64,000 nucleotides of DNA from Thermoactinospora rubra (GCF_002093975.1 NZ_KZ084325.1:1-64000); one strand, 5' to 3'; shown: positions 17,478 through 26,847, numbered from the stretch's first letter. Program-made: numbers and translations. The notes: a model not told the origin generated them from the letters alone.

Positions 17478-18875
17478 ATGACGGACAAGAAGCTGAACAC
17501 CGGCAGCCACGACCTGCCGATCACCGAGGAGCTGGCCGCCTTCATGACCACGGGGTGGGCCGACACCGCGCGCAGCGACCTGGCTCCCCTGCCGATCGCG
17601 CCCTGGGCCGCCAAGCGCCGGGCCGCGCTGGCCGCCCGCTTCCCCGGCGAGCGCCTGGTCGTCCCCTCCGGCACGCTGAAGGTGCGCAGCAACGACTGCG
17701 ACTACCGCTTCCGCCCGCACAGCGCCTTCTCCTACCTGACCGGGCACGGCGAGCCCGACGACGTGCTGGTGATCGAGCCCTCCGGCGAGGCCGTGCTGTA
17801 CCTGCGGCCCCGCTCGCCCCGCTCGGAGGGGCAGGAGTTCTACCGCGACCGCCGCTACGGCGAGTTCTGGGTGGGCCGCCGCCCCGACCTGCGCGAGGCG
17901 CGTGACCTCTACCAGCTCGAGTGCGCCCACATCGACACCCTGGACCTGTCGGCCCCCGCCCGGGTGCTGCGCGGCGTGGACCCGTCGGTGGACGCGGCCG
18001 TCCCCGCCGGCGACGGCGACGCGGAGCTGGAGGCGTTCCTGTCGGAGATGCGGCTGGTCAAGGACGAGTGGGAGGTCGGGGAGCTGCAGTTCGCCGTCGA
18101 CGCCACCGTGCGCGGCTTCGAGGACGTGGTGCGCGCCATCCCGGCGGCGCTGGAGCACGCCCGCGGCGAGCGCTACCTGGAGGGCGTCTTCGGCCTGCGC
18201 TCCCGCCTGGAGGGCAACGCCGTCGGCTACGAGAGCATCGTGGCCTCCGGCGCCCACGCCTGCGTGCTGCACTGGATCCGCAACGACGGCCGGCTGTCGC
18301 GCGGCGACCTCCTCCTGCTGGACGCCGGGGTCGAGACCGACACCCTCTACACCGCCGACATCACCCGCACGCTGCCGCTGTCCGGGACCTTCTCGCCGGT
18401 GCAGCGCCAGGTGTACTCGCTGGTGCACGAGGCGCAGAGCGCGGGGATCGCCGCGCTCAGGCCGGGCGCCCGCTTCCGCGACTTCCACCTGGCCGCCATG
18501 CGCGTCATCTGCCAGGGCCTGGTGGACTGGGGCCTGCTCCAGGGCTCGGTCGACTCGCTGATGGAGACCGGCCTGTACCGCCGCTACACGCTGTGCAGCA
18601 GCGGCCACATGCTCGGGCTGGACGTGCACGACTGCGCCAGGGCCCGGGCCGAGACCTACCTCGACGGCGTGCTGGAGGAGGGCCAGGTGCTCACCGTGGA
18701 GCCCGGCCTCTACCTCCAGCCGGACGACCTGACGCTGCCGGAGGAGTTCCGCGGGATCGGGGTCCGCATCGAGGACGACCTCGTCATCACGGCCGACGGA
18801 GCGCGCCTGATGTCGTCCGCCCTCCCCCGCGACCCCGACGGCGTCGAGCGCTGGATGGCCGGCCTGCTCGGCTGA
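17478..18875 (+). CDS. pepP: Xaa-Pro aminopeptidase (M24B family)
   Basis: This 465-residue protein has an N-terminal aminopeptidase-P domain (SAFSYLTGHGEPDDVLVIEP) and a C-terminal pita-bread fold. The five metal ligands are visible: Asp in LLLDAGVETD, Asp in YTADITRTLP, His in GHMLGLDVHD, Glu in TVEPGLY and Glu in VRIEDDLVIT. It should release the N-terminal residue from peptides whose second residue is proline, using two Mn ions. I chose ATG (MTDKKLNTG) 12 bases after GAGGG; an ATG 12 bases further upstream leaves no room for the ribosome site. The gene is monocistronic and divergent from the CBS gene. Confidence 0.92.
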   Translation: MTDKKLNTGSHDLPITEELAAFMTTGWADTARSDLAPLPIAPWAAKRRAALAARFPGERLVVPSGTLKVRSNDCDYRFRPHSAFSYLTGHGEPDDVLVIEPSGEAVLYLRPRSPRSEGQEFYRDRRYGEFWVGRRPDLREARDLYQLECAHIDTLDLSAPARVLRGVDPSVDAAVPAGDGDAELEAFLSEMRLVKDEWEVGELQFAVDATVRGFEDVVRAIPAALEHARGERYLEGVFGLRSRLEGNAVGYESIVASGAHACVLHWIRNDGRLSRGDLLLLDAGVETDTLYTADITRTLPLSGTFSPVQRQVYSLVHEAQSAGIAALRPGARFRDFHLAAMRVICQGLVDWGLLQGSVDSLMETGLYRRYTLCSSGHMLGLDVHDCARARAETYLDGVLEEGQVLTVEPGLYLQPDDLTLPEEFRGIGVRIEDDLVITADGARLMSSALPRDPDGVERWMAGLLG

Positions 18876-18890
18876 CCGCGCCGGCCCGCT

Positions 18891-20870
18891 TCACCGGTCC
18901 GGGGCGGCGACCACGACCACGTCGCCGCCCGGCACCGTGACCGAGCCGTCGCAGGCCCGGCCGTCGAGCAGCGCCACGCCGGTCACGCCCTCGACCGTGA
19001 CCGGCTCCTCGCCGTGGTTGATGAGGAACAGGTGGCGGCCCCGCCGTACCAGCTCCAGGGTGTCGGGCAGGCCGCGGGGCCGGTCCACCCCGGCGGCGTC
19101 GAGCACCTCGGCGAGCAGGCCGCGCAGGTCGCCGGGGGCGGTGGCGACGTACCAGGCGACGCCCTCCCCCAGGTCGTGCTGGGTGACGGCGGGATGGCCG
19201 GCGTCGGGCCCGCCCTCGAAGGTCCGCACGGCCCGCGCCCCGGCCGGCCGTACCCGCTCCGACCACACGCGGCCGGTCAGCCCGCCGGAGACCGGCACGC
19301 TCGCCCGCTCGGCCAGCGGATGGAACTCCTCCACCGTCAGGCCGAGCACGTCGCGGAGCGCGCCGGGGTAGGGGCCGGGGTGGATGGTGTCGTGCTCGTC
19401 GGCGATGCCCGAGAAGTACGACACCAGCAGGTGGCCGCCCGACTCGACGTGGCGGCGCAGGTTCTTGCCCGCCTCCTGGGTCAGCAGGTAGGCGCTGGGC
19501 GCCACGACCAGCTTGTAGCGGGACAGGTCGGCGCCGGGGTGGGCGAAGTCGACGGTGACGTGCTCGCGCCACAGCGCCTCGTAGTAGGCCTCGACCCGCT
19601 CGCGGAAGTCCAGGTCGACCGAGGGCCGCCAGTCCAGCTCCAGCGCCCACCAGGACTCCCAGTCCCACAGGATCGCCACCTCGGCCGCCACCCGGCCGCC
19701 GCGCACCCCGGCCAGCCTGCGCACGTCGCGGCCCAGCGCGACCACCTCGCGCCACAGCCGGGAGTCGGGGCCCGCGTGCGGCACCATCGCCGAGTGGAAC
19801 TTCTCCGCGCCGAAGCGGGAGGCGCGCCACTGGAAGAACAGCACCGAATCGGAGCCGCGGGCGACGTGGGCCAGGCTGTTGCGGCGCATCTCGCCGGGCC
19901 GCTTGGCGAGGTTGCGCGGCTGCCAGTTGACCGCGCCGGTGGAGTGCTCCATCAGCATCCAGGGCGACCCGCCGGCCACCGACCTGGTCAGGTCCGCGCA
20001 CATGGCCAGTTCGATGTGGTTGCCGGGCCGTTCTGCCTGCAGGTAGTGGTCGTTGGAGACGACGTCGACCTCGGCCGCCCAGCGCCAGTAGTCCATCGGC
20101 TTGCAGTTTGCGATCATGAAGTTGGTGGTGACCGGCAGGTCGCTGAAGCGGCGGATGACCTCGCGCTCGGCGCGGAACAGCTCGATGTGCGCCTCGACGC
20201 AGAAGCGCTGGAAGTCCAGCTGGAGGGCGGGGATCAGGCCGGGGGCGGGGTTGCGCGGCGCCTCGATCTCGTCCCAGGCGCCGTGGCGCAGCCCCCAGAA
20301 CGTGGTGCCCCAGGCGGCGTTGAGGGCTTCGAGCGTGCCGTACCGCTCGCGCAGCCAGCGGCGGAAGTGCTCCTGGGAGACCTCGCAGTAGCAGGCGGCG
20401 TTGGCCCAGCCGTACTCGTTGTGCACGTGCCACATGACGACGGCGGGATGGGTCGCGTACCGCTCGGCCAGGCGTTCGGTGATGCGCGCCGCGGCACGGG
20501 CGTACTCCGGCGAGCTGGGGCAAAAGCCGTGCCGCGACCCGCCGGACACCACGCGGCCCTGCTGGTCGACCAGGCGGGCGCCGGGGTGGGCGCGGCGGAA
20601 CCACGGCGGCGGCGAGGCGGTGGGCGTGGCCAGGTTCACCTTGATCCCGTTCTCCTGGAGCAGATCGAGGACCCGGTCCAGCCACGCGAAGTCGTAGACG
20701 CCCTCGGCGGGTTCCAGCAGCCCCCAGGCGAACACGCCCAGGCTCACCAGGTTCACCCCGGCCTCGCGCATCAGCCGCACGTCCTCGTGCCAGGTCTCCT
20801 CCGGCCACTGCTCGGGGTTGTAGTCGCCGCCGTAGGCGATCCCCTCCGGCAGAACGGGATAGCGGTGCAC
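18891..20870 (-). CDS. GH42 beta-galactosidase
   Basis: A 659-residue enzyme of glycoside hydrolase family 42. The barrel starts IAYGGDYNPEQWPEETW. The acid/base Glu lies in HVHNEYGWAN and the nucleophile Glu in WMLMEHSTGAVNW. A C-terminal trimerisation/beta domain ends in VVVAAPDR. There is no signal peptide, so it hydrolyses imported terminal beta-galactosides in the cytoplasm. GTG start (VHRYPVLPEG) has AAAGGGGGG just upstream. It is divergent from an ABC importer operon with a shared regulatory region, which indicates one galactoside uptake/breakdown regulon. Confidence 0.94.
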   Translation of the reverse strand: MHRYPVLPEGIAYGGDYNPEQWPEETWHEDVRLMREAGVNLVSLGVFAWGLLEPAEGVYDFAWLDRVLDLLQENGIKVNLATPTASPPPWFRRAHPGARLVDQQGRVVSGGSRHGFCPSSPEYARAAARITERLAERYATHPAVVMWHVHNEYGWANAACYCEVSQEHFRRWLRERYGTLEALNAAWGTTFWGLRHGAWDEIEAPRNPAPGLIPALQLDFQRFCVEAHIELFRAEREVIRRFSDLPVTTNFMIANCKPMDYWRWAAEVDVVSNDHYLQAERPGNHIELAMCADLTRSVAGGSPWMLMEHSTGAVNWQPRNLAKRPGEMRRNSLAHVARGSDSVLFFQWRASRFGAEKFHSAMVPHAGPDSRLWREVVALGRDVRRLAGVRGGRVAAEVAILWDWESWWALELDWRPSVDLDFRERVEAYYEALWREHVTVDFAHPGADLSRYKLVVAPSAYLLTQEAGKNLRRHVESGGHLLVSYFSGIADEHDTIHPGPYPGALRDVLGLTVEEFHPLAERASVPVSGGLTGRVWSERVRPAGARAVRTFEGGPDAGHPAVTQHDLGEGVAWYVATAPGDLRGLLAEVLDAAGVDRPRGLPDTLELVRRGRHLFLINHGEEPVTVEGVTGVALLDGRACDGSVTVPGGDVVVVAAPDR

Positions 20871-20894
20871 AGACCCCCCTTTGGTGACATATCT

Positions 20895-20910
20895 CTGTGA
20901 ACGTGCACAG
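20895..20910. promoter_or_regulatory. LacI-type operator, copy 1 (beta-galactosidase side)
   Basis: CTGTGAACGTGCACAG is a near-perfect palindrome (CTGTGnACGTnCACAG) of the LacI/GalR type with central CG. It lies 25 bases upstream of the beta-galactosidase start. Its exact reverse complement recurs at 20987. The LacI gene of the same cluster is the natural ligand-responsive repressor. Confidence 0.8.
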
Positions 20911-20958
20911 TAACAGCAGAACAGCAAAAGTCCTAGTTAACGAGACCGTAACGGCGTA

Positions 20959-21002
20959 TTGACACACCGGTGGAGCGGCTTTCAGTCTGTGCACGTTCAC
21001 AG
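20959..21002 (+). promoter_or_regulatory. Promoter -35 and LacI-type operator copy 2 (ABC importer side)
   Basis: TTGACA (20959-20964) is a consensus -35. Seventeen bases later comes a weak -10 region (TCAGTC), overlapped by the operator CTGTGCACGTTCACAG (20987-21002), the exact reverse complement of copy 1. The operator covers the likely -10/+1, as expected for repression. The binding-protein gene starts 21 bases after it. Confidence 0.75.
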
Positions 21003-21023
21003 AAGTTCTGCCTGGAGGCATGA

Positions 21024-22328
21024 ATGCGTACCACACGCCTTGCGGTCGCCGCCGCGCTGGCCGCCGCCGTGGCCGCCGGATGCGGTTCCCCCGAACCCGC
21101 CGCGCGGCAGTCGGGCAGCCCCTCGGCCGCCTCCACGCCGGTCAAGCTCACGTACTGGACGTGGGCCCCGAACATGGACAAGATCGTCGCGGTCTGGAAC
21201 CAGGCGCACCCCGACATCCAGGTGACGGTCAACAAGCAGGCCAGCGGCGACGAGGCCGCCGCCAAGTTCCTCACCGCGGCCAGGGCGGGCAACCCGCCGG
21301 ACCTCATGCAGGCCGAGTACCAGCACCTGCCCTCGTTCGTGGCCGCCGACGCCGTCGCCGACCTCAAGGCCGAGACCGAGCCGATCAGGGGCGAGTTCAG
21401 CGAGGGCCTGTGGGGCCTGGTCACGCTGGGCACCGACAGCGTCTACGCGGTGCCGCAGGACAGCGGGCCGATGATGCTCTTCTACCGCAAGGACCTGTTC
21501 GACAAGTACGGCATCGCCGTACCGAAGACCTGGCAGGAGTACGCCGAGGCCGCCCGCAGGGTCCGCGAGGCCGACCCCAAGGCATACCTGGGCACCTTCT
21601 CCAGCAAGGATCCCGGCTCCTTCGCCGGGCTGGCCCAGCAGGCCGGGGCGCAGTGGTGGTCCATCAGCGGCGAGGCGTGGAAGGTGTCGATCGACGACGC
21701 CGCCACCACGAAGGTCGCCGACTACTGGGGCGACCTGGTCAAGGAAGGCGTCATCGACGACATGCCCTACTTCACCCCCGAGTGGAACAAGGCCCTCAAC
21801 GACGGCAGGCTGCTGACCTGGCCGTCGGCCGTGTGGGCGCCCGGGGTGCTGGAGACCAACGCGCCCAAGGCCAAGGGCAAGTGGGCCGTCGCGCCGCTGC
21901 CGCAGTGGAGCGCGGGCGAGAACGTCACCGGCTTCTGGGGCGGCTCCTCCACCGCCGTGGCCGCCGGCTCCAAGCACAAGGAGGCCGCCGCGAAGTTCGC
22001 CGCCTGGCTCAACACCGACCCCCAGGCCGTGGACCTGCTGGTGAAGGAGGCCGCGGTCTACCCCGCCGCCACCAAGGGCGCCGCCGCGCTGACCGGCGCT
22101 CCCGGCTACTTCTCCAACCAGCCCGGCTTCTGGCGGCAGGCCTCGGCCATCGCGCAGACCGCCCGCGGCTTCACCTTCGGGCCGAACGTGAGCACCGCCT
22201 ACTCGGTCTTCAAGGACGCCTTCGACAAGGCCGTCCAGGCCAAGGCCCCGTTCTCCACGGCCCTGCGGACGGTGCAGGACGCGGTCGTGGCCGACATGCG
22301 CAAGGCCGGATTCACCCTTGCGCAGTGA
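21024..22328 (+). CDS. ABC sugar importer, solute-binding lipoprotein
   Basis: This 434-residue family-1 solute-binding protein has a lipoprotein signal (MRTTRLAVAAALAAAVAAGC, lipidated Cys20). The mature start is LTYWTWAPNMDKIVAVWNQA, typical of oligosaccharide-binding proteins, and the hinge motif is VPQDSGPMMLFYRKDLFDKY. It captures sugar outside the membrane for the two permeases encoded next. ATG is preceded by TGGAGGC. First gene of a four-gene operon. The substrate is inferred to be a beta-galactoside from the GH42 neighbour. Confidence 0.94.
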   Translation: MRTTRLAVAAALAAAVAAGCGSPEPAARQSGSPSAASTPVKLTYWTWAPNMDKIVAVWNQAHPDIQVTVNKQASGDEAAAKFLTAARAGNPPDLMQAEYQHLPSFVAADAVADLKAETEPIRGEFSEGLWGLVTLGTDSVYAVPQDSGPMMLFYRKDLFDKYGIAVPKTWQEYAEAARRVREADPKAYLGTFSSKDPGSFAGLAQQAGAQWWSISGEAWKVSIDDAATTKVADYWGDLVKEGVIDDMPYFTPEWNKALNDGRLLTWPSAVWAPGVLETNAPKAKGKWAVAPLPQWSAGENVTGFWGGSSTAVAAGSKHKEAAAKFAAWLNTDPQAVDLLVKEAAVYPAATKGAAALTGAPGYFSNQPGFWRQASAIAQTARGFTFGPNVSTAYSVFKDAFDKAVQAKAPFSTALRTVQDAVVADMRKAGFTLAQ

Positions 22329-22329
22329 C

Positions 22330-23274
22330 ATGCGATCCGGCGAGAGGAGCTCCCAGACGCGGGCGGCGGCCTCCCGGCACGACACCGGCCGGCGCGGGAA
22401 GGCCGCCCCGCGGGGGACGGTCGCGCCGTACCTCTTCCTGACGCCGGCCGTCGCCCTGTTCGCCCTCTTCCTGGCCCTGCCGATCGGCTACACCGTCTAC
22501 CTGAGCCTGCGCCGGACCAAGGTCTCCGGGCTCGGGCTGGGCCGGGGCGCCAGGAAGGAGGTCTTCGTCGGCCTGGACAACTACGCCGCCGCGGTGAGCG
22601 ACGGGGAGCTGTGGGCGGGCTGGCTGCGCGGGCTGGCCTACGGCGCCGTCGTGCTGAGCGTCATGCTGGGGCTGGCCCTGCTGTTCGCGTTGCTGCTGGA
22701 CTCGGCCCGGGTACGGCTGGCCCGCTTCAGCCGGATCGCGATCTTCCTGCCGTACGCGGTGCCGGGCGTCGTGGCCTCGCTGATGTGGGGCTTTCTGTAC
22801 CTGCCGAGCACCAGCCCGCTGCCCGGCGTCGACTTCCTGGCCGCCAGCACCGTCCTGTACTCCATGGCCAACATCGCGGTCTGGGGCGGCACCGGCTTCA
22901 ACATGCTCGTGCTGTACACGACGCTGCGGGCGATCCCCCAGTCGCTGTACGAGGCGGCGCGCATCGACGGCGCCTCCGAGCTGCAGATCGCCGTCCGCGT
23001 CAAGATCCCCATCCTGGCTCCTGCGATCGTCCTGACCACGGTGTTCTCGATCATCGCCACGATCCAGGTGTTCTCCGAGCCGACCACCCTCAAGCCCCTC
23101 ACCGCCACGATCAGCTCGACCTGGAGCCCGCTGATGAAGATCTACCGGGACGCCTTCGTCACCGGCGACCTGTACTCGGCCGCCGCCACCTCGATCGTCG
23201 TGGCCGGCATCTCGCTGGTGCTGTCGTTCGGGTTCCTGCGCGTGGTGCGAAACCGCGCCTTCGGGGAGGCGTGA
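22330..23274 (+). CDS. ABC sugar importer permease 1 (MalF type)
   Basis: A 314-residue permease with six predicted transmembrane helices and the EAA loop YEAARIDGASELQIAVRVKI, which contacts the ATPase. An N-terminal cytoplasmic Arg/Ser-rich tail precedes TM1. The ATG used is one base after the binding-protein stop. The stop overlaps the next permease start (TGATG). Together with its partner it forms the membrane channel. Confidence 0.93.
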   Translation: MRSGERSSQTRAAASRHDTGRRGKAAPRGTVAPYLFLTPAVALFALFLALPIGYTVYLSLRRTKVSGLGLGRGARKEVFVGLDNYAAAVSDGELWAGWLRGLAYGAVVLSVMLGLALLFALLLDSARVRLARFSRIAIFLPYAVPGVVASLMWGFLYLPSTSPLPGVDFLAASTVLYSMANIAVWGGTGFNMLVLYTTLRAIPQSLYEAARIDGASELQIAVRVKIPILAPAIVLTTVFSIIATIQVFSEPTTLKPLTATISSTWSPLMKIYRDAFVTGDLYSAAATSIVVAGISLVLSFGFLRVVRNRAFGEA

Positions 23275-24104
23275 TGGCGGCCCGCGGCATCGCGCCGACC
23301 GCCGTCCTGCTGCTCGGGGCGGCCTACACGCTGTTTCCCGTGAGCTGGCTGGTCGTCGCCGCCACCAAGTCGCCCGGCGAGCTGTTCTCCACCGCGACCT
23401 TCGCCGTGGGCACCGGGCTGCTGGACAACCTGTCGGAGCTGAGCGCCTACCGCGGCGGCGTGTTCTGGCTGTGGACGGTCAACACCGTGGTGTACGCCGG
23501 AGGCGGCGCGCTGCTGTCGACGATCGTGTCGGCGGTGTCGGGGTTCGCGCTGGCCAAGTACCGCTTCCGCGGCCGGAGCCTGATCTTCAACGTGCTCATC
23601 GGCGGCATCCTGGTCCCGGCCGTGGTGCTGGCCGTCCCGCAGTACCTGCTGTTCGCCAAGATCGGGCTGGCCGACACCTACTGGTCGGTCCTGCTGCCGC
23701 AGATCCTCCACCCCTACAGCATCTACCTGGCCCGCGTGTACGCCCAGGCCGCCATCCCCGACTCCCTGCTGGAGGCCGGGCGGCTCGACGGGGCCTCGGA
23801 GTGGCGGCTGCTGACCGGGATCGCGCTGCCGATGATGGCCCCCGGGCTGGTGACGGTGTTCCTGTTCCAGTTCGTCGCCATCTGGAACAACTTCCTGCTG
23901 CCCTTCATCATGCTGGGCGACGACGCCAGGTTCCCGCTCACCGTGGGCCTGTACACCCTGCTCGCGGCCGGGGCCAACCAGCCGTCCCTGTTCAACCTGA
24001 TCATCACGGGCGCACTCGTGGCGCTGATCCCGCTCGTCGCGCTGTTCCTGACCATGCAGCGCTACTGGCGGACCGATCTGGCCGGCGGAGCCGTGAAAAG
24101 CTAG
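23274..24104 (+). CDS. ABC sugar importer permease 2 (MalG type)
   Basis: A 276-residue permease with six helices and the EAA loop LEAGRLDGASEWRLLTGIAL. It overlaps both neighbours by one to four bases, so the operon is translationally coupled. No ATP-binding subunit is encoded nearby. In actinomycetes such importers usually share a multi-purpose ATPase (MsiK type), which would be elsewhere on the chromosome. Confidence 0.93.
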   Translation: MAARGIAPTAVLLLGAAYTLFPVSWLVVAATKSPGELFSTATFAVGTGLLDNLSELSAYRGGVFWLWTVNTVVYAGGGALLSTIVSAVSGFALAKYRFRGRSLIFNVLIGGILVPAVVLAVPQYLLFAKIGLADTYWSVLLPQILHPYSIYLARVYAQAAIPDSLLEAGRLDGASEWRLLTGIALPMMAPGLVTVFLFQFVAIWNNFLLPFIMLGDDARFPLTVGLYTLLAAGANQPSLFNLIITGALVALIPLVALFLTMQRYWRTDLAGGAVKS

Positions 24105-25105
24105 TGGCCGTGAAGCGACCGACGATCCACGACGTGGCGGCCCGGGCCGGCGTCTCGCGGGGCACCGTCTCCCGGGTGCTCAACGGCGACCGGTACGTGA
24201 GCACGGCGGCCCGCGTGGCCATCGAGCGGGCCATCGCCGAGACGGGGTACGTCGTCAACCGCAACGCCCGGAGCCTGGTCACCCAGCGCTCCGGATCGGT
24301 GGTCATGGTCCTGTCCGACCCGCACGAGAAGCTGTTCGAGGACCCCAACTACGCCGTGCTGATCCGCACCGCCGTCCAGCGGCTGGCCCTGCGCGACATC
24401 TCGCTGGTCATCATGATGGCCGCCGACGACGGCGACCGCCAGCGCGTGCTGCGCTACGTGCGCGGCGGGCACGCCGACGGCGTCTTCCTCGTCTCCGCCC
24501 ACGCCGGCGACCCGCTGGCCGACGCGCTGGGCGGCCGGGTGCCCGTGGTGGCCCAGGGCGAGGTGCTCGGCAAGCGCGACGTCATCCCCTACGCCGCGGC
24601 CGACGAACGGCTGGGCGGCCGGCAGATGACCGAGTACCTGGTCTCCAGGGGCCGCAGGAAGATCGCCATGATCACCGGGCCGATGGACACCCCCGGCGGC
24701 ATCCAGCGCCTGGAGGGCTTCACCGACGTGCTGGGCCGCAGGGCGGCCAAGAAGCTCATCGCGCACGGCGACTGGTCGCGGGCCAGCGGCGAGCGCGCGA
24801 TGGCCGAGCTGCTGGCGCGCGCCCCCGACCTCGACGCCGTCTTCGTCGCCTCCGACCTCATGGCCGCCGGGGCGCTGGCCGCCCTGCGCGAGGCCGGCCG
24901 GCGGGTGCCGGACGACGTCGCCGTCGGCGGGTTCGACGACTCCTCCATCGCCGTGTCCACCCATCCGCCGCTGACCACCATCCGCCAGCCGCTGGCCCGC
25001 ATCGCCGAGGAAACCGTGCGGCTGCTGCTGGAGCTCATGGACGGGGCCGGGCGGGTCGAGCCGGTCATCGTGCCGACCGAGCTGGTCGTGCGCGAATCGG
25101 CGTGA
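24104..25105 (+). CDS. LacI-family transcriptional regulator of the sugar cluster
   Basis: This 333-residue protein has an N-terminal HTH (TIHDVAARAGVSRGTVSRVL, with NGDRYVS) and hinge, and a periplasmic-binding-like effector domain ending PTELVVRESA. GTG overlaps the permease stop (TAGTG). A second GTG two codons later would also fit. Being in the operon it regulates is typical. The paired operators between the beta-galactosidase and binding-protein genes are its likely sites, released on binding a galactoside. Confidence 0.94.
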   Translation: MAVKRPTIHDVAARAGVSRGTVSRVLNGDRYVSTAARVAIERAIAETGYVVNRNARSLVTQRSGSVVMVLSDPHEKLFEDPNYAVLIRTAVQRLALRDISLVIMMAADDGDRQRVLRYVRGGHADGVFLVSAHAGDPLADALGGRVPVVAQGEVLGKRDVIPYAAADERLGGRQMTEYLVSRGRRKIAMITGPMDTPGGIQRLEGFTDVLGRRAAKKLIAHGDWSRASGERAMAELLARAPDLDAVFVASDLMAAGALAALREAGRRVPDDVAVGGFDDSSIAVSTHPPLTTIRQPLARIAEETVRLLLELMDGAGRVEPVIVPTELVVRESA

Positions 25106-25131
25106 CGCTTCTCGCCTCGGGGGGTGGCCGG

Positions 25132-25620
25132 TCAGGCGAACAGGCGGGCGGCCAGGGGGACCCAGTCCTCCGGGCCGTCCGCCTCCGCCGCGGCGGCGAA
25201 CTCCCGCAGACCTCGCTGCAGCGCCGACCGCCCGGCCGGAGTCATGCGCTCCAGCACGGCCTTGAGGTGGGCGTGGCGGCGTTCGGCCAGGTCGGCGAGC
25301 AGTGCCCGGCCGGTGGCGGTGAGCGACAGCGTCAGCTCGCGCCGGTCGGTCTCGCCGAGCGAGCGGCGCACCAGCCCGGCCGCCTCCAGCCGGTCGCACA
25401 GCCGGCTGGCCGAGGACGGCGCGGCGCCGAGGTGGTCGGCCAGGCCGCTGAGGTTGACCGGCTGGTGGCTTTCGATGGTGATGAGGGCCTGCAGCTGCGT
25501 GGTGGACACGCGGCCGGCGGCCTGACGGGAGCGGGCCCAGACGGCGACCAGCGCCGCGGCGGCCTTCTCGACGGCTGCGACGTCCGCGGGCGTGGGATCG
25601 GTGATCGTCGTCTCGTTCAC
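25132..25620 (-). CDS. MarR-family regulator
   Basis: A 162-residue MarR protein. The winged helix spans about residues 40-110 with the recognition part GAAPSSASRLCDRLEAAGL, and DRRELTLSLTATG forms the wing. GTG is preceded by AGGAGAG. It is the last gene of a leftward trio MarR-PP2C-MarR, 24 bp after the phosphatase gene. It is clearly related to the other MarR of the trio (shared SSASRLCDRLEAAGL), so they are probably duplicates. Confidence 0.88.
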   Translation of the reverse strand: MNETTITDPTPADVAAVEKAAAALVAVWARSRQAAGRVSTTQLQALITIESHQPVNLSGLADHLGAAPSSASRLCDRLEAAGLVRRSLGETDRRELTLSLTATGRALLADLAERRHAHLKAVLERMTPAGRSALQRGLREFAAAAEADGPEDWVPLAARLFA

Positions 25621-25644
25621 TGGCTCTCCTGTCGCGAAGACCTC

Positions 25645-26847
25645 CTAGACGACCTCCTCCGGCGCCGCGGGGAGGAGTTGGGACGCGGCGTCGGCGACCC
25701 AGTCGAGGCAGACCACCACCGCGTCGTCGATGCTCTCGGAACCGTTGCGGAAGTCGAGGAGACCGCGGATCATGGTGCGCACGGCCTCGTCGGCCGGTTG
25801 CAGCCGGGTGGCCTTGACCACGCCCTCCAGCGGGGCACCGCTGAACTCCTGTCCGCTCGCGGATCGTGAGGAGTATACGCCGTCGCTGACGATCACCAGC
25901 CGGTCGCCCGGGCGCAGCTGCATCTGCTGCTCCACGTAGGCGGTGTTGCCGAACATGCCCAGCGGCAGCTGCTTGTCCAGCTCGATGCGGGACACCTTGC
26001 CGCCGCGCATGAGCAGCAGCAGCGGCGAGCCGGCGTCGACCAGCGCCAGGTCGCCCGTCGCGGCGTCGAAGCGCAGCAGCAGGGTCGACACGTAGCGCTC
26101 CCCGCCGTACTCGGCGAAGATCGCCTCGTCGGCCAGCCCGGCCTGCTCCTCCAGCCCGGCGCCCGAGCGGCGGGCGTTGCGCAGGGCCGTGATGGCCAGG
26201 CTCGTCAGCAGCGCGGCCGATATCCCCTGGCCCATGCCGTTGGTCACCGACATCATGAGCCAGCGCGGGCCGCAGGCCCAGTCGAAGTTGTCGCCGTAGA
26301 CGGCGTAGGCGGGTTCGAGCTGGCCGGCCAGGCGGTAGCCGTCCCCCTCGTGGCTGGAGCCGGGCAGCAGCTCCCACTGCATCTCGGCCGCCAGCGTGAA
26401 GCGGGCCAGGCGGCGCACCTGCTGGTAGCGGTCGGTGATCAGGTCGGCGCCGCGCAGCGCGTGGGCGAAGGCGACCGCGACCTCCTGCAGCAGCTCCAGC
26501 GCCTCGGGCGCGGACTCCTCCGGCAGCCGGACGTTGAGCACGCCGAAGCGCTCGCCGAACGCGGTGACGGGCAGGTGGAGCAGCCGCCCGCCGTCCGACA
26601 GCTGCGGCTGCTGGGCGGCGAAGGCGCGGCCGGCCTCGGTGGTGTCGATGCTCAGGCCCGGCGAGCCGGGCGAGAGCGGGTTCAGCACGGGCCGCAGCGT
26701 GGCCTTGGCGTAGTCGGCCAGCAGGACCTCGATGTCGGGATGCCCGAAATGCTCGCTCAGCGCGTCACGCAAGGCCTCGGCCACCGCGTACGGCGGAGCG
26801 TCCTGTATCGCCTGGCGCACGGCGTAGAGCCCTTCGCGGGTCACCAT
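25645..26847 (-). CDS. GAF-like/PP2C (SpoIIE-type) serine phosphatase
   Basis: This 400-residue protein has an N-terminal sensor-like region (about 40-150, GAF-like, with LLHLPVTAFGERFGVLNV) and a C-terminal SpoIIE/RsbU-type phosphatase domain. Metal-site segments are YGDNFDWA (in place of GGDFYD), SVTNGMGQG (in place of GDVxGHG) and SDGVYSS; the C-terminal Asp lies in ESIDDAVVVCLDW. Such enzymes dephosphorylate STAS anti-anti-sigma proteins. GGAGGAG precedes ATG. It sits between two MarR genes, opposite an Rsb gene set. Confidence 0.87.
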   Translation of the reverse strand: MVTREGLYAVRQAIQDAPPYAVAEALRDALSEHFGHPDIEVLLADYAKATLRPVLNPLSPGSPGLSIDTTEAGRAFAAQQPQLSDGGRLLHLPVTAFGERFGVLNVRLPEESAPEALELLQEVAVAFAHALRGADLITDRYQQVRRLARFTLAAEMQWELLPGSSHEGDGYRLAGQLEPAYAVYGDNFDWACGPRWLMMSVTNGMGQGISAALLTSLAITALRNARRSGAGLEEQAGLADEAIFAEYGGERYVSTLLLRFDAATGDLALVDAGSPLLLLMRGGKVSRIELDKQLPLGMFGNTAYVEQQMQLRPGDRLVIVSDGVYSSRSASGQEFSGAPLEGVVKATRLQPADEAVRTMIRGLLDFRNGSESIDDAVVVCLDWVADAASQLLPAAPEEVV

